This document shows positions 34,660 through 46,962 of a DNA stretch of 64,000 nt, one piece after another (the stretch's first letter is position 1; each line of letters begins with the position of its first letter). Under the pieces are notes generated by a model. That model did not search any database and was not told the DNA's origin. It saw only the letters and a program-made list of their open reading frames with translations. The translations under genes were made by a program, and so were the position numbers. Source of the DNA: Panaeolus papilionaceus. Its lineage: Eukaryota > Basidiomycota > Agaricomycetes > Agaricales. The DNA lies in assembly GCA_015501605.1 (NCBI GenBank), contig JADNRZ010000036.1, forward strand, positions 1 to 64,000, written 5' to 3'.

Positions 34660-35822
34660 CATCATTAAATAGCTCTCACCAGCACAATAGTTAAAATACA
34701 CACTATCTTGCATTCTATTGGCATATTCATACATATTCCCTTAAATTCTCAAAAAAGCGCACCCAAATACAATGCTTCTGTATGATTTATGCCATTAAAT
34801 CATATCTCTATATCAATGTTGCATACTAGAGATGTGAAATCCAATGAAAGTGCATTGTATATTCCCATATTTACATGTAGAATTGGCAAAATGCATATTT
34901 CTGTAAGTGTGCCCACGTATGGCTTTATCCATGGGTATTTCACTCTATATAAAGATCCCTAGCATTGTCCATGCGTTCATATACATCATATTTAATGTTC
35001 TACACAGCCCACCACATCATATATTGAACCACATTTGTAATATTAGCCATATACATATGCAGGCCTCAAAATACACTATTTTGCAATTTACCATATGATA
35101 GCAACCCTTTTTATACTCCATAAATGGTAGGAAATGAACATATTAACTCTAGCTACACGATGCAAAAAACCCTGAGTGATTTGGACAAGTGTAGCCATCT
35201 GTAGGTTCAACATGGTGTGCAACCATCATAATTGATGCTTGGTGTTTCAAGAATACACATAATCACCACTACATCAAACTCCTTCTGACCGCTTTTTTGA
35301 GGCTCCACCCTTCCACAATCATCCAAATCACTTCAAACCTTTTGTGAACGTTACATATCATGTCCCTCCATCCATCTGCATGTTCTGATTAAATTATTTT
35401 GTCTCTGATCCTCTGTCATAAGCTTATCAGTGGAAATTTGAACGATTTTGAGACGTGCTCAGAATTCTTTGGGGGTAGGCTACTTTTGAAGGCACAATTG
35501 AAGCGTCCTCAGCACAGTTTGGAGCATGTTGAAGCGCTCAATATGCATGATGATATTCGCAAATTATTATTCTGCCTACCCTAAGGTAGTATTTAGTATT
35601 TTCTATTCTGTTGCTTGAACTTTTGAAGTGGTTGAGTATCAAATTCAATGCTTTTACATGTTATGAGTAATATTCAAAAGTTTTTTCAATGGTAGAGGAG
35701 CCAAAAGAATGTATTATTGGGTATATATGGTGCAAATATGGTATTTTGATATGTAATTGGTGAATAGAATAGGTGGAACCTCTGCAATTGGTATACAGGC
35801 GGAGAAATAGGCATATATATAA
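34660..35822. other. Unique spacer between the inverted arms
   Basis: About 1.16 kb of AT-rich DNA without a recognised gene. It has one ACCGCTTTTTTGAGG motif near 35290, the same motif that recurs in the arms. It would form the loop of a giant hairpin. Confidence 0.7.
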
Positions 35823-37527
35823 TATATATAGAGGTGTAGCAAGTTTCAGGGTGATAGCTGAAGGGGGTGTGGAGAAATGAAGCCAAAAAAGCGGAGGGGG
35901 GAGGAGGAGAAGGCACATCAAGGGATGTTCCCACACTCTAGTACCCAAAATGCGAAATGCAATTGCTCCCTCCACAAGCACAACATTTCCATTCTGTTTT
36001 CAGATTCTGAAAGTAGACGATTGTAGCTTTCCAGTGATATATATATGTCAATTAAAATAATAAAGGGAATAAATACAAATGGTGCACAAAGAAATGTACT
36101 TAAAGATAGGGGCTCATTTAAATACCAAAAAAGCGAAATTGAATGGTGCACTCCCCAGTGAGGATAGTGATGGTATAAGGATAGATTCGTAAACTAGACA
36201 CTTATAGCTTTCTAATGGTATATATGGTGTGCAGAAACAGTGCCAAAAAAGCGGTGGAAAATGCAGCAGTAATAATGCTATTCATAAATAGGGGCAATTG
36301 ATTATCAAAAAAGCGGAGCTGTTTTGGGTAATCTACTGGAGGGAATTAAATAAGTAAAAATCAGATTCAAATACTAGACAACTGTAGCTTTCTAGTGATA
36401 TATATATATCCATATAAAAGTGCCCAAAAAGCGGTGGAATAAATGCTACAATAATGGTGGAGGAGGAATATTAATTAGTGTGATGTCATTTGTGCCTGAA
36501 AGCGGATCAGTGATGCCAATTTCCCAAAAAAGCGAATCTAATTAATGAGGATTAATGAGATTAAATGGGATCAACGACATCACACTAATATTCCTGATCA
36601 GGACGAAGATTTGATTTGTAAATAGGGCTCATTTAATCAATGCACAATAACCAGAGCAGATCTGCTGCCCCTGTGGCCACATTTGGCAGATTGGACCACA
36701 TGAATAGATAGATATAGTGTATACCTTTCTAATGATATATATGTCTCCCCAAATAGTGCCAAAAGTGAAGCAATATTGAGGAAATAATTGTAGTAGGGGG
36801 AATAGGGGCTGAAAAAGCGGAAAAAGCAAACCTGATCTGCTGGGCTTCTGGTACAATTTGGCAGATCGGATGGTGGGATGTTATAGAGGCTGTTAATAGC
36901 TTTCTAACGATATATAGATCACCCAAAATAGTGCCCAGAGCGGTGCAATATTGAGCAGGGTACTGTTTGGGCCAAAGATAGGGGCTTTTCAAGTGACCCA
37001 TGTAAAAAATAAATTTTTAAGGATGGATGGGGTTCATATGCGGGAGGTCGCGTTCAAAATTTCAGCCAAATCGGAGCAGAAATGAGCGCGCTATTTGCGA
37101 TTTATATTATTTTTTCGATTTATTTTGATTTATCGCTGGCTCTGAGACAGTATTTCCTTAATTGCTTGCCAACCACTGATCCCCCCACCCCGAAAATACC
37201 CATTCCGGGATCCTGATTTTTTTCTCTACACCCCCATACCCATATCATATCTATCTGACAACATTTGCCCTACCCCCACCCAGCCAGATAAGCCACTAGC
37301 CCCTGTCCAGGATCCCCCCCACCCTCCCCCCCTATCTCCAATACCCCTACCCATCCTCCTACCCCCGGAAAATCACCCATATATGTTCCTCATATCCCCC
37401 CACACCCACCCTCCACCCCCCTAACCCCCACCCCCCCCCTACAACCAAATCTCTCTGCCAAAAGCCCCACTGCAATTTGGCAGTTCTGATAACTTCGGGC
37501 CAACTGCCAGTTTGCAGTCTGTGATGT
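35823..37527 (-). repeat. Right arm of the 1.7-kb inverted repeat
   Basis: Reverse complement of 32957-34659, nearly without differences. The outer end reads TTTGCAGTCTGTGATGT. I found no clear target-site duplication outside the arms (left flank GATGATT, right flank GTTCAAG), so the mechanism of origin is open: foldback-type element, element with very long TIRs, or inverted duplication. Confidence 0.95.
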
Positions 37528-39464
37528 GTTCAAGTGGCCTCTACAGGTGAGAAAGGAAAATTCTTCACACAGGGGACAATTTGATGTCCAGTTGCACAAA
37601 ACATTTGTGATGGCTTTCGAGAGTCCATTGACTGTCCCATTACCGATTTCAAACTCAGACTGAGCATGAGGCTAAGGAATCATGAGCTGATGACGAAAAT
37701 TGAACCTAATGGCTCGAGTGACGAACTGGTTCACACAGTAAGCAGTTTCTATTCACTACATGGCATCCATGTCCGTGGGGATGCAGGACGACAACAGTGG
37801 GGAAGAAAGAACAGTGGGTGAGCTTAATTGATGTAGTGTGGTTTCGTTCACTCATCACCGTGTTGAACGTCCAGCAACGGAAAATTAGTGTCCTAAATTA
37901 AGTTAAATTCAAAAAATATCATATTTTATTCTTTTGAACTTCTTCCTCCGCTGATGTGCTGAGCGTGGGGAAACACCTATACAACACCAACACAACAACA
38001 CAACAAACCAACAACCTCAATAGAACGTCTAAGGTCTTGTTATGAGCTACGAAGGTGTCCGTTGATGTCTGATCCTACGACAGTACTGCGTGTTTGAGGG
38101 GGAAATGTGACAAGTTGTCCGGTTCTTCACAAGGAGCAGCTGAATTAAGTGTGTTTTTAAACTAGAGGTAGCAAGTCCAAGCGTCGTAGACGACTGAGGA
38201 ATGATGCCAGTGTCTAGGCTCAAGATAAAATAACCCAAAGAGATAGCAAAGATGACCCTAAGACAACCAACAGGTGTACAAAGGCGACGTCTCCCACTAA
38301 CTCTGACAAGAGACACAACAGTCCACGACTGAAGATGTCCTTAGAACCAACAATTGAGCCTTAGTCAGGCAAATGCACTCAACGATCCAATGACCAAGCT
38401 TGCAAACACACAAAATCCAACAAAAACCAATCAAATTCAACACACTAGTCGCACTCAAAGTACGCGAGAAACAACTCTTTGGGCCCTTAGACGCACACAA
38501 TTGCTATCTAAGTCTTGGGGAGATTTTCTACTCTTTATTCTATGATTTACAGGGCTTTTTATACGAGAGTAGGCGTTTGGCTAAGAGAGTCGAAACAAAC
38601 ATAAGAGAAACTAAGAGAAAGAGCCAAGAGTGTCTTTGGAGAGCCGTTGATCACTCTGGCATACTAAGTAGTACTAAGAAAAGCTTGGTGAGTTGAATCA
38701 CATGCCATATTATGAGGGTTGAACCTCTTTTACACCGGTTAGTCCAGCTTCACCACATCTGTTGGTACCCTCAGACTGGCCTCGACCAAGTCCGATCGCA
38801 TTCGTAACCCTCATCTTTGTTGTTTCCTTCTCCTAAGTCTCCTTTGTCCTCCAATAGTCCCGACTTGTGAGGTCTAGACCTCCTTCGGACTCAAGGATAG
38901 GATCGGAGCTCTTCGGCGCTTAAGGTCGTAGCTTCTTAGAGGTCTTGTTCCACAGTGATCCCCGTTGATGGCATCACATGCCTTCGTAGGCTTTATCCGT
39001 GGCGATGTATAAGTCAAGTGTCAACGTAGGAGTTCGTAGATAGGCTTTCTGAGGGTCTCAGGGTAATAGCATGCCTTGTAGACTTGTTAATATAAGAGGT
39101 GTTTATCGACGAAGGTCCGACTTAAGTGCTAGTCATGACCTGATAAGTTCTAAGGTCCTGACACACGACTCCGAGACGTTCGACTACTGTCTGCGGTCCC
39201 CGTAGCCATTCCAAGATCCCTCGAATGATGGTTTTACGTCGTTTTCAAGGGCTGAACGTGTTTTCAGCGTATCACCGCATTTTATGAGCTGTTGCATGAC
39301 CCAGGACAGCACACACATTAATTAACTACTTAGTGCTAATTATCATTGAATGACATTGTGTAATATAGATAAGATAAGATATTTACAGTTTGGATTACCT
39401 ACATGAACTGACCCATCCCTTGAAACGAACCAACCCTCAAGCAATCTGAGTTTAAATTTCTGCA
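37528..39464. other. Unassigned DNA inside the KDZ element; possible solo LTR
   Basis: No gene recognised. On the minus strand, CTCGTATAAAAAGCCCTG near 38550-38570 followed by AATAAAG looks like an LTR promoter and polyadenylation signal, and the 38000-39310 block differs in style from its surroundings, so a solo LTR in minus orientation is possible. I could not define TG...CA ends with a target duplication. The KDZ exon resumes after TTTCTGCAG at about 39465. Confidence 0.35.
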
Positions 39465-41620
39465 GTGGACAGTCAATGGACATGCAACGGACGCATGAGA
39501 GCCATCACCAGCACGGCGTGCAATCAGACATCAGATTGTCCCCCATGTCAGGTAACACACCTACTGGGGGACCTGATAATGCAGACAAGGATGTCGCCGA
39601 GGACATTGCTTGGCTGAACGTCACAGAGATTGACGAACTGGCTCAATGTGTCAACACTTGTGTTGAGCAGTGGCGCAATGCTGGACCTGAGGCTCGAAAA
39701 AAGATGTTCGCCTTATTCGCCGTTGCAGGCATCTTTTTGGCAGTCTGTAGACATGGCCATGTTCTTGTCATCTGTGATATGATTCGCAGTGGAGAGCTGT
39801 AAGTATATTTTTTGCTATTATCAAGTTTCACAAGCTTAATATATTGTATACAGGATGAAGTACCCATTAGCTGTTGTCAATCAGCTTTTTGATGACTACA
39901 GAAGCGACATTTGCCTTGGGTATGACATAATGTGCACCTTCTACAAAACCCTGTCCCATAGTAGTCTTGGCAAAAAGACAGCAGCATTTCATTTACACAG
40001 AGTTGTTCTGTCATTCCATGGACATGCACATAATCGCACCTGTCAACTTCAGTGGCACCCGATGTATACTGAAGGTGTAGGACTCGAAGACTTTGAGGAA
40101 TGCGAGAGGACATTCTCAAAGTCCAATGAACTTGCTTCAGTAACCCACCTTGCAACACTGTTCCATTGCCAGCAGCATATTGATGAACACTATCGTTTCC
40201 ACAACGAAGATAAGCATGCAGCGTCAGGTACATCTCACTTCTGGTACAATTCGGCTGGTGTTGACATCCCAAATAGGCAATTTTATTCTTCAAAATTACT
40301 GACAAGCCCTTGAACGAATTAAGGATAGCACTCCAAAGCTTAAGGCTCTCGAGACAGCGCTCAAGCTCAAGCCTTCAGACTATGAGAAGTTCCTCCAAGA
40401 GGAGCAAGCTCATTTAGAGGGTCTGAAGAGCGAACCAGAGGAGGTTTGGATTGCAGTAGATTACGTAGATCTATTGGTAGAAACAGATAAATTGAAGTAT
40501 GTGGTCTTTTACTTTTTTATTGAAATCCATGAATTCAAGTTATTGTCAAAGGAAGCTGAGTGACGAAGCCACCTCCTTGGTTACACCAGATGCTATTGAC
40601 CGTGGCATTGTGCTACATGGTCACACCCAAAAGGAAATGCGAGCTGCATATGCCAAGGCACGCACTGCAATCAACCATTATCAACTTAAGGAACAGGAGC
40701 TCTCGCTTTACGAGGAGGAGCATGGAATTGAGGAGTGATGGGAGTCACATACAGCTCAGTATCAGGAGTCTCAATGGCTATCTAAGGAGCGGGCATACAG
40801 ACACGCACTTGACAGTCTTGAGAGGCTCGTTGTCCAGCGCCTGTTTGAGCTCACGAAGCTGGGTATGAATGGTGTTGGTATGCTCTATATATCCATATGT
40901 TGGGTTATGTTCAGTGTATTAATAAATGTGTCAAATTTGTTAGGTTACAAAATGCGAGAAAAAATTGGGAAGGCACTATGTTCACAGTCTGATGCAATCA
41001 AAACAGCGTTGAAGAATTACAATGAGGCCGCAGCCAAGCTGGTACCACCACAAGATAGCTTGTCATGGTCTGCTGTGTTAAACGCAATTGCAATTGCTGA
41101 TTTCGACTTTCTGCAAGACACCTGCACTGATATACGATCATTTCCATGGGCCAAACCATCTTATCGAGAGGCCATGTCATTATTCTTTGGTATCAAGCGT
41201 GTGAAGGAGGAGATAATTCGACTTAATGTCGAAATTATTCGCCTTTTGACATACATGCTTGACTGCCATGTGGATCTCTGCCAGGCTATCCAGGCGAATG
41301 TTGTGCGTTGCCCATCCCTAGCTCTTTCACTTTCTCGACTTTGGGAGCACCAGGATGCTATTAACCAGAAGATCATTATGCGACTCAACCAGGTGTTGCT
41401 ATTACCAGGTTTCACTGGGAAACTCAAGTTTGGCTGCCAGATTGGTTGCAACCCCAAGCTACATGAAGGTATCCCAATGCCGCAGTGGGCAGAGTGGGTA
41501 AATTCCAATTCGTCATCAACCACACACACCCAAGGAGATGATGTCGTTGAGGTTCCACGGGAAGTAGACATTAATACAGATGTTGTCATTGAGTTATTAA
41601 ACAGAATTAGTGTTGCGTAG
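39465..41620 (+). pseudogene. KDZ transposase, C-terminal segment
   Basis: Exon 39465-39798 carries CVEQWRNAGPEARKKMFALF, GIFLAVCRHGHVLV and CDMIRSGEL, and the next exon (from 39854) MKYPLAVVNQL, LGYDIMCTF, FHGHAHNRTCQL, HPMYTEGVGLEDFEECERTF and HCQQHIDEHYRF. These are the hallmark KDZ catalytic blocks, including the CRHG and HGHAHN motifs. Later exons include LQNY-stop-QALERIKDSTPKL and a long helical C-terminus ending at 41620 (ELLNRISVA). Two in-frame TGA codons break it, at 40300-40302 (NY-stop-QAL, where Arg is usual) and 40736-40738 (EE-stop-WES). Otherwise the reading is well preserved, so the copy was probably inactivated recently. Confidence 0.9.
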
Positions 41621-42740
41621 TAGATTTATCCTTCTGGAGAACATCGTATTTGCTGTGTAATCTGTTCACACTTGGTTATTGAATAGTACTTTATTATACT
41701 GCGATTAACTATTGAGAATACTGAGCAAGATTATAAGCTAAAATAACAAATTTTCAGGGGTGAACTTGAATGATGTCTCCGTGATTGGCGAATATAGGCA
41801 CCAGTACCATAGCAAGCCGCATCTGTCTTAGCAGTTAACAGACGATGACTTGTAAGTCATCATTGAGTATCTTGGTAGACCATTACAAGTAGTAACACTC
41901 CGAATAAACCTTTAACTCAGACTATATAATCCACTGTTGGTATCTTGGAAATAAATTAGACGACAGACCAAATTGTAACCAAGCATTTCACATATGATCA
42001 AACGGTGACCCAATGTTTTGAGGATTGACACCATATGCATATGAGAGAGATCGGACATGATTGCTAATTGAACTAATGCGACATTTTGTTAAATGCACCA
42101 GAGCTTCAGCAGGATACAGACGTGTCAGAGTGTGGTTGAAATACATCCTTGAGATACTGGACTGGACTTGAATCACTCAATTCATTTGATTTGAATAGTA
42201 GATATACAAGCATCATGAGGTACCAGTACCAGCTTCAATTTAGTCACATATTCAATCTTGTCGTTTGTACATACAAACCATTTCAAATGCTCTATGAATC
42301 ACCAGAAGTGCTGGAGTTACAGTATATGTCTGATAATGAGATCAGGAAGCCAGAGGGCTATGATGCGTGCAATGGGCCGCATTTCTAAATAACATTGTTA
42401 ACATACCACTTTGTATAGTTTTGAGTTGAATTTTACACAGTGAAATGTGTTAAGAGTTATATAGTTATCACAATATATGCTTTATTGTACTGCACTGTAG
42501 GTGTACCTGTGCTTGACCTCATCAATGACTCTATGGTTTTTCTACTGCAGTTGAATGGAGAGCATTATATCTTATCTACAAGAGAAAATGATCAGATCTC
42601 CAAATCTGACTGGCAGCTGATTTCCAGATTGTTGTTCAAATCTCAGGGTTAACCACTTCCAAGTCTGGTACCAGTTCTTGTTCGGATGTCAATGATGGCT
42701 AGATCATATAATGCGTCCAGATGGCTTTCCATTTTGTTGA
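41621..42740. other. No confident gene; a few exon-like frames
   Basis: Frames at 42149-42388 and 42500-42652 have acceptable composition (the latter follows a CACTGTAG acceptor: VPVLDLINDSMVFLLQLNG) and may be 5' exons of the gene at 42747 or of a third small gene, but I could not link them. Confidence 0.3.
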
Positions 42741-42746
42741 TTGACC

Positions 42747-44201
42747 ATGAACGTTACTCTGCCGCCCCATGTCTCTGTGTCTGTACCAACTGGTGCAGGT
42801 GTTTCCCCCATTGACTGGGACCAGCTCAAGTTCCATCCCATTGGACTTTTTGACCTCTGCCATCTCCAAGGCTATTTTTCACGCACCCCCAACATATTCC
42901 AGAAGTATGGATTTCGATTCCTTGCTTCAGACATTGCATGGTTTGCTGCTGTGTGTCATAAGGATTATAACCACCATCATACCGAGGACATGTTTCATGA
43001 AGCATATCATCAATTTGTCTCTCAAGGATCGAAGCCAGACAGGAAAACCACCTTGGAGAACATGCAAGATCTCCTCTTCGACTTGGTATGTGATCTTTAT
43101 ATTACTATCCATATTTCTTGTGGATGTTCTTATTTATGAGAGCAACTGTAGGCAACACTTTGGGACCGCGTTGCTGGTGGGACCACCTCTATTATGCATG
43201 TCAATGGAACCATGGTACCAGGCTCCCCACATTCCCCAGAATACATCAAGGCAGATGTTTATCTCCCCCCTGCACTCGTCCATCACCACCCATTGTTGCA
43301 TTGCTATTTTCTTGACACTGTACAACACTTTATCGAGACCATTGGCGTTGTCACAGTTAAATCATGGGTAAACCATGCCAAGAAGAATCTCGGTTGGAGT
43401 CTCACACAACTCGGAAATCCCAAATCAAACCCACCCATGGCTGCTATCCCTGCACCTGTTGCTGGAACCTCCCACTACATCTTCCATGGTCAGCCACCCA
43501 AGACAGGATCAGACACAGAAGGAGCACAAGTTGCCCAAGAGTTGTCCAGGACGATTCACAAACTTCAGGAAGCAAAGACAGCAAATGCAATTCTACAAGC
43601 ACAGACCAAAAGCGCAGCTCTCCGGATTCAGGAGCTCGAGGGGCAAGTTAACCACCTCAAGAACTCTGTGGTCATTCTTTCCACCCAGCCTCCACAGTCC
43701 CCGACGACACCGCTACATATCCACCGCACTCCCCGATCCCAAAGGGACTTGTCAACCCTGGAGACTCCTTCACGCTCTTGTACCAAGTCCTCTGTGGTGT
43801 CTGTGGCTGGGAAAAGTGCACAACCCTCGCCTTGGATGTTGCTATCCCCTTCTTCCACTCCCCTTGTCTTGACCTCAAAGCGTGCATCAGTTCTTTGTTC
43901 ACCCGATTCAGTTACAACCAGCGCCACCACTGCCACACTTTCATCATCCACATTATCAACTCTGCTGGTCAATATCTCAGATATATTTCAAGATGGTGTC
44001 GCCTCTGACAGGTCTGATGGGCCGTCATTGTGGCGAGTGTTTCTGGAGACCCATGACCTTTCTAAATGGGATGTAATCATCCATTTAATCTTGGCTAATG
44101 TTCATGGTGTTGATGCTCAGAGGGTTGAACTTCAGAATATCGGTATCCGAGATTCAGTGGTGACAAAGTTATTTCATGTACACGAACTGGAATCTGTTTA
44201 G
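42747..44201 (+). CDS. Hypothetical protein carried inside the KDZ element, gene 1
   Basis: Two exons, 42747-43085 and 43152-44201, join in phase across a GTATGT...TGTAG intron to give about 462 residues with no stop. The N-terminal third is globular (PIDWDQLKFHPIGLFDLCHL, WFAAVCHKDYNHHH). The middle has HGQPPKTGSDTEG and then a coiled coil near residues 235-285 (ELSRTIHKLQEAKTANAIL to HLKNSVVIL). A Ser/Thr/Pro-rich part follows, and the C-terminus is again ordered (WRVFLETHDLSKWDVIIHLI). I do not recognise the family. It lies on the same strand as the transposase and inside the element ends, so it is either KDZ cargo or a captured host gene. It is not a TET/JBP oxygenase as far as I can see. 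Confidence 0.6.
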
Positions 44202-44470
44202 CATAATTTTGTTCCATTATATCCTGTTATGTAGTAGATGTGGCGTCATGAGCTAATTTGGATAACAAAATTAAGCTGGCATAACATGTTTCTTGCCTCC
44301 GATTCAGAGTCTCCTTAATAAAAATTCAAAAAAAAAAAAGAGTCCATTCACAGGATTTGTTGAATATATTCACAAAAAATTAAACTGCTCATAAGAACCT
44401 GGTGTCGGAATATAAAACCATTCTCTCGTTTTGCTTATTTTCAACCCATAGACCGTTATAATTTTTAAGC

Positions 44471-45918
44471 ATGCCATCGTCATACACATCCTGTACTATT
44501 TCGAGTGTCAGCACTGGTCCACACATCTGACATCCTCCTCAGACTGCCAGAGCCCCATTAACCCAGTCTCAGCAACAAGCAAAGAAGAAGGTTAACGACC
44601 AAACTTGTGATAACATTAACGAAGCTGTTGATGCTTGGTTCCAAGATACCAAGGCGAAAGCGAACAAGCTTGCAGAATGTTTCAATAAGCGCCCATGGTA
44701 TTTCCTTGACATCTTCTTTGGTGGCAGCACGCGAATGGTGTCTCACCAAACAAAGACCAATGCACACAACGCTTACTTGCACTTCAAGTCAGAGGAGAAC
44801 CGTGATGGTAAGTTATACCCACATTTATGATTGGACCACTTCTCAGTCAGCTAACAAGTGCACCATGACAGAGGGTGTAGCAATGTTGGCGGTCGCTCTA
44901 CAGAAGGAATACCAAGACGAGTACAACAACCTCACAGCAGAAGAACGTGAAGAGATAGTTCGGGAATACGATGACAAGAAGAGTAGTGCCCTGAATATTC
45001 GGCAACTGACCCCCCAGAGCCGCATTGCCGATGTTTCCAATACTGTCTGCAATATGTGCCAGTTGGTAAGCTCATCAGTCATCACATTTCATTGTTTTTC
45101 CTGATTTCCTCTCAGATGGAAGGTCTTCAACGACATGTGGGTAGTGAAGGATTTTTCTGCCTTGTCCGAAACAATGCAGAGTATAGCATGGAGCCCCAAT
45201 GGTATTTCTCATGCAAGGCCCTTGAGAGCTACATGCCACTTGCTGTTGCCAGGAGGACCTGGGACACAGCTCGAGTTGGAACCAAAATCGAGGCCTTTGC
45301 TGTTGCAGGCTGCGATCCCCTGGGTATGTGGACTATGCCCATGACATTCTCTAACACCGCTTACCATCATGGTTCCATTTTTAATAGGCATGTTCAAAAC
45401 TGTAAAGAGCAAAGCTGAGTATCTTAAACAGGAAATTCGCAACAAGATGACACACAGCTTAGGTATGTCAATCACCATTCACACATTTTCATAGGTTTAT
45501 AAGCTCTATTCCTACAGTTGAGGTAACAGAGGTTGAAGATGCTGTCATTCACTGGCTGCACTTTGAGGAGAAGACTGTCCTCAAGTACAGTGTCGATCTC
45601 ATTGGCTACACGTACAAGGAGATCGTGAACCCAAGCCACCTCAGCTCGGCTCTCGAGCCATTGAAGAAACTCTTTGACGCCCTGAAGGATGGATCTTGTA
45701 AGTTTGTCAAGATGACCAAGGAGGAGCATCAGGCTCGACAGGCCTTGTTCGATTCCAAGGTCTCAAATGGTGAAATGCAACCAGCCACCCAGAAGCGCCG
45801 AATTGATGCAGGAACCACCAGAAAATCGGCTGCCAATGGTTCAGCTAAGAAGCAACGCCTCAATGACGAAAATGTTCCACTAACAAGTGCAGAGATCGTT
45901 AATGAGGGTAGCAATTAG
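44471..45918 (+). CDS. Hypothetical protein carried inside the KDZ element, gene 2
   Basis: At least four exons are read, with borders at 44807/44872 and 45065/45116 and further short introns near 45325-45388 and 45463-45517. Conserved-looking blocks are WYFLDIFFGGSTRMVSHQ, LQKEYQDEYNNLTAEEREEI, MEGLQRHVGSEGFFCLVRNN and VTEVEDAVIHWLHFEEK, ending in a basic tail (TQKRRIDAGTTRKS, KKQRLNDENVP) that looks like a nuclear signal. The 'AL-KEYQDEYNNLTAEERE' segment recalls HMG-box-like mushroom proteins, but I do not assert that fold. A TGA at 44528-44530 follows the candidate start ATG 44471 after 19 codons, so the true start lies elsewhere or the gene carries a nonsense change. Function unknown. 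Confidence 0.6.
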
Positions 45919-46962
45919 TTCAGGTCCTGGATTATCTATCTTTTTTTTTCCCTTGTTAACGTACTGTCCTGTACCCCCAATGGATTCATATTCATTCTCT
46001 CTTTTCGCAGTCCATACTTTAGATGTCATATAATTTTTCGCCTTTTCATAAATACAACCTATTCATTTGGAATACCCTTGCTTTTGTGCACAAATGGTCT
46101 TAATCGCGCCACAACATTTCGACTGCTCAAAACGATGGTTGACATTTGATGGAAATTATAACAAGATCACGAGAAGAAAATAAGTTGAATTGAAGGAAGG
46201 GAAGAACAAGCTAACTAAAAGAGAGAAGGAATGGGCGCTCAACCGAGGGAGGGAGATCTATGACAGATGACAAGGGACAGATGTATGAGATCCACCAGTA
46301 ATGATTATACTCCGGCACTAATTTACACTAAAAGAATTGTACCTGAAAACGAACCATGGCCTCCCTGATGCGTTGATCTCGTAGAACAATGGTCCGCCGT
46401 CCATCCTGAATGCGTCAGTTTGAGACTTCGTACCTGAAAATGAACATAGACGGCTATACATGGTAATTTATGCATCGGCAGTCAGAGAGGTCGCCACAGA
46501 GTTCTGGAAAGCAGTGCAACTGTTGCGAGCAATGCACTGCCAGTGTGAGCCAACGGTCCTGGCAATGGGGGAGACAGCCTGGTCATAGGAATTGAAAAGA
46601 AGGTGAAAGCAGAATGATAGTGAAAGAAAGTCAGTGCTAAGATGCACAGACCAAGTTAAAGAATCACAAACTCACAGTTAGCGCGCCTGGACTGTGTGGA
46701 TGGTTGACATTGGTGTTGACTACAGGGATCTGAATTAGTTGATCCAAAATATTAAGCAAGATTGTTTAAGGGGAAGTGACATGACGATGAGTACGACGAA
46801 TGGATGTCAGGACAGAGGAGGGATGGTAAGCGAGTGACTCAGACTGGAGTGCTAGCAGGCAAAGTGAAGGGGAACATAGTGGAAGGGGTCACAGTTCCAA
46901 CTCCGGATGACAGAACGAGACGGGAAGTGGGTGGGAGAGGGCAGGAGGAGGGGAGGGGAATG
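45919..46962. other. Non-coding 3' part of the KDZ element
   Basis: No open frame of interest. The phrase GTACCTGAAAA-GAAC occurs twice (46340 and 46430), a minor repeat. The right terminal inverted repeat follows. Confidence 0.5.

Noticed and set aside
33481..37001. Identical open frames in both arms of the inverted repeat
   Set aside because: Their identity only reflects the duplicated DNA; composition and breaks fit diverged non-coding repeats.
32957..37527. The inverted repeat as terminal repeats of the KDZ element
   Set aside because: The KDZ ends are defined by other inverted repeats and a target duplication at 26.2 and 47.2 kb; this structure is internal.
37950..39312. A defined solo LTR
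   Set aside because: A TATA box and polyadenylation-like signal are present on the minus strand, but I could not find matching TG...CA ends with a target duplication, so it is only mentioned as possible.
39465..45918. A TET/JBP dioxygenase gene expected from the known KDZ association
   Set aside because: I looked for an HxD...H...R core in the genes next to the transposase and did not find a convincing one.
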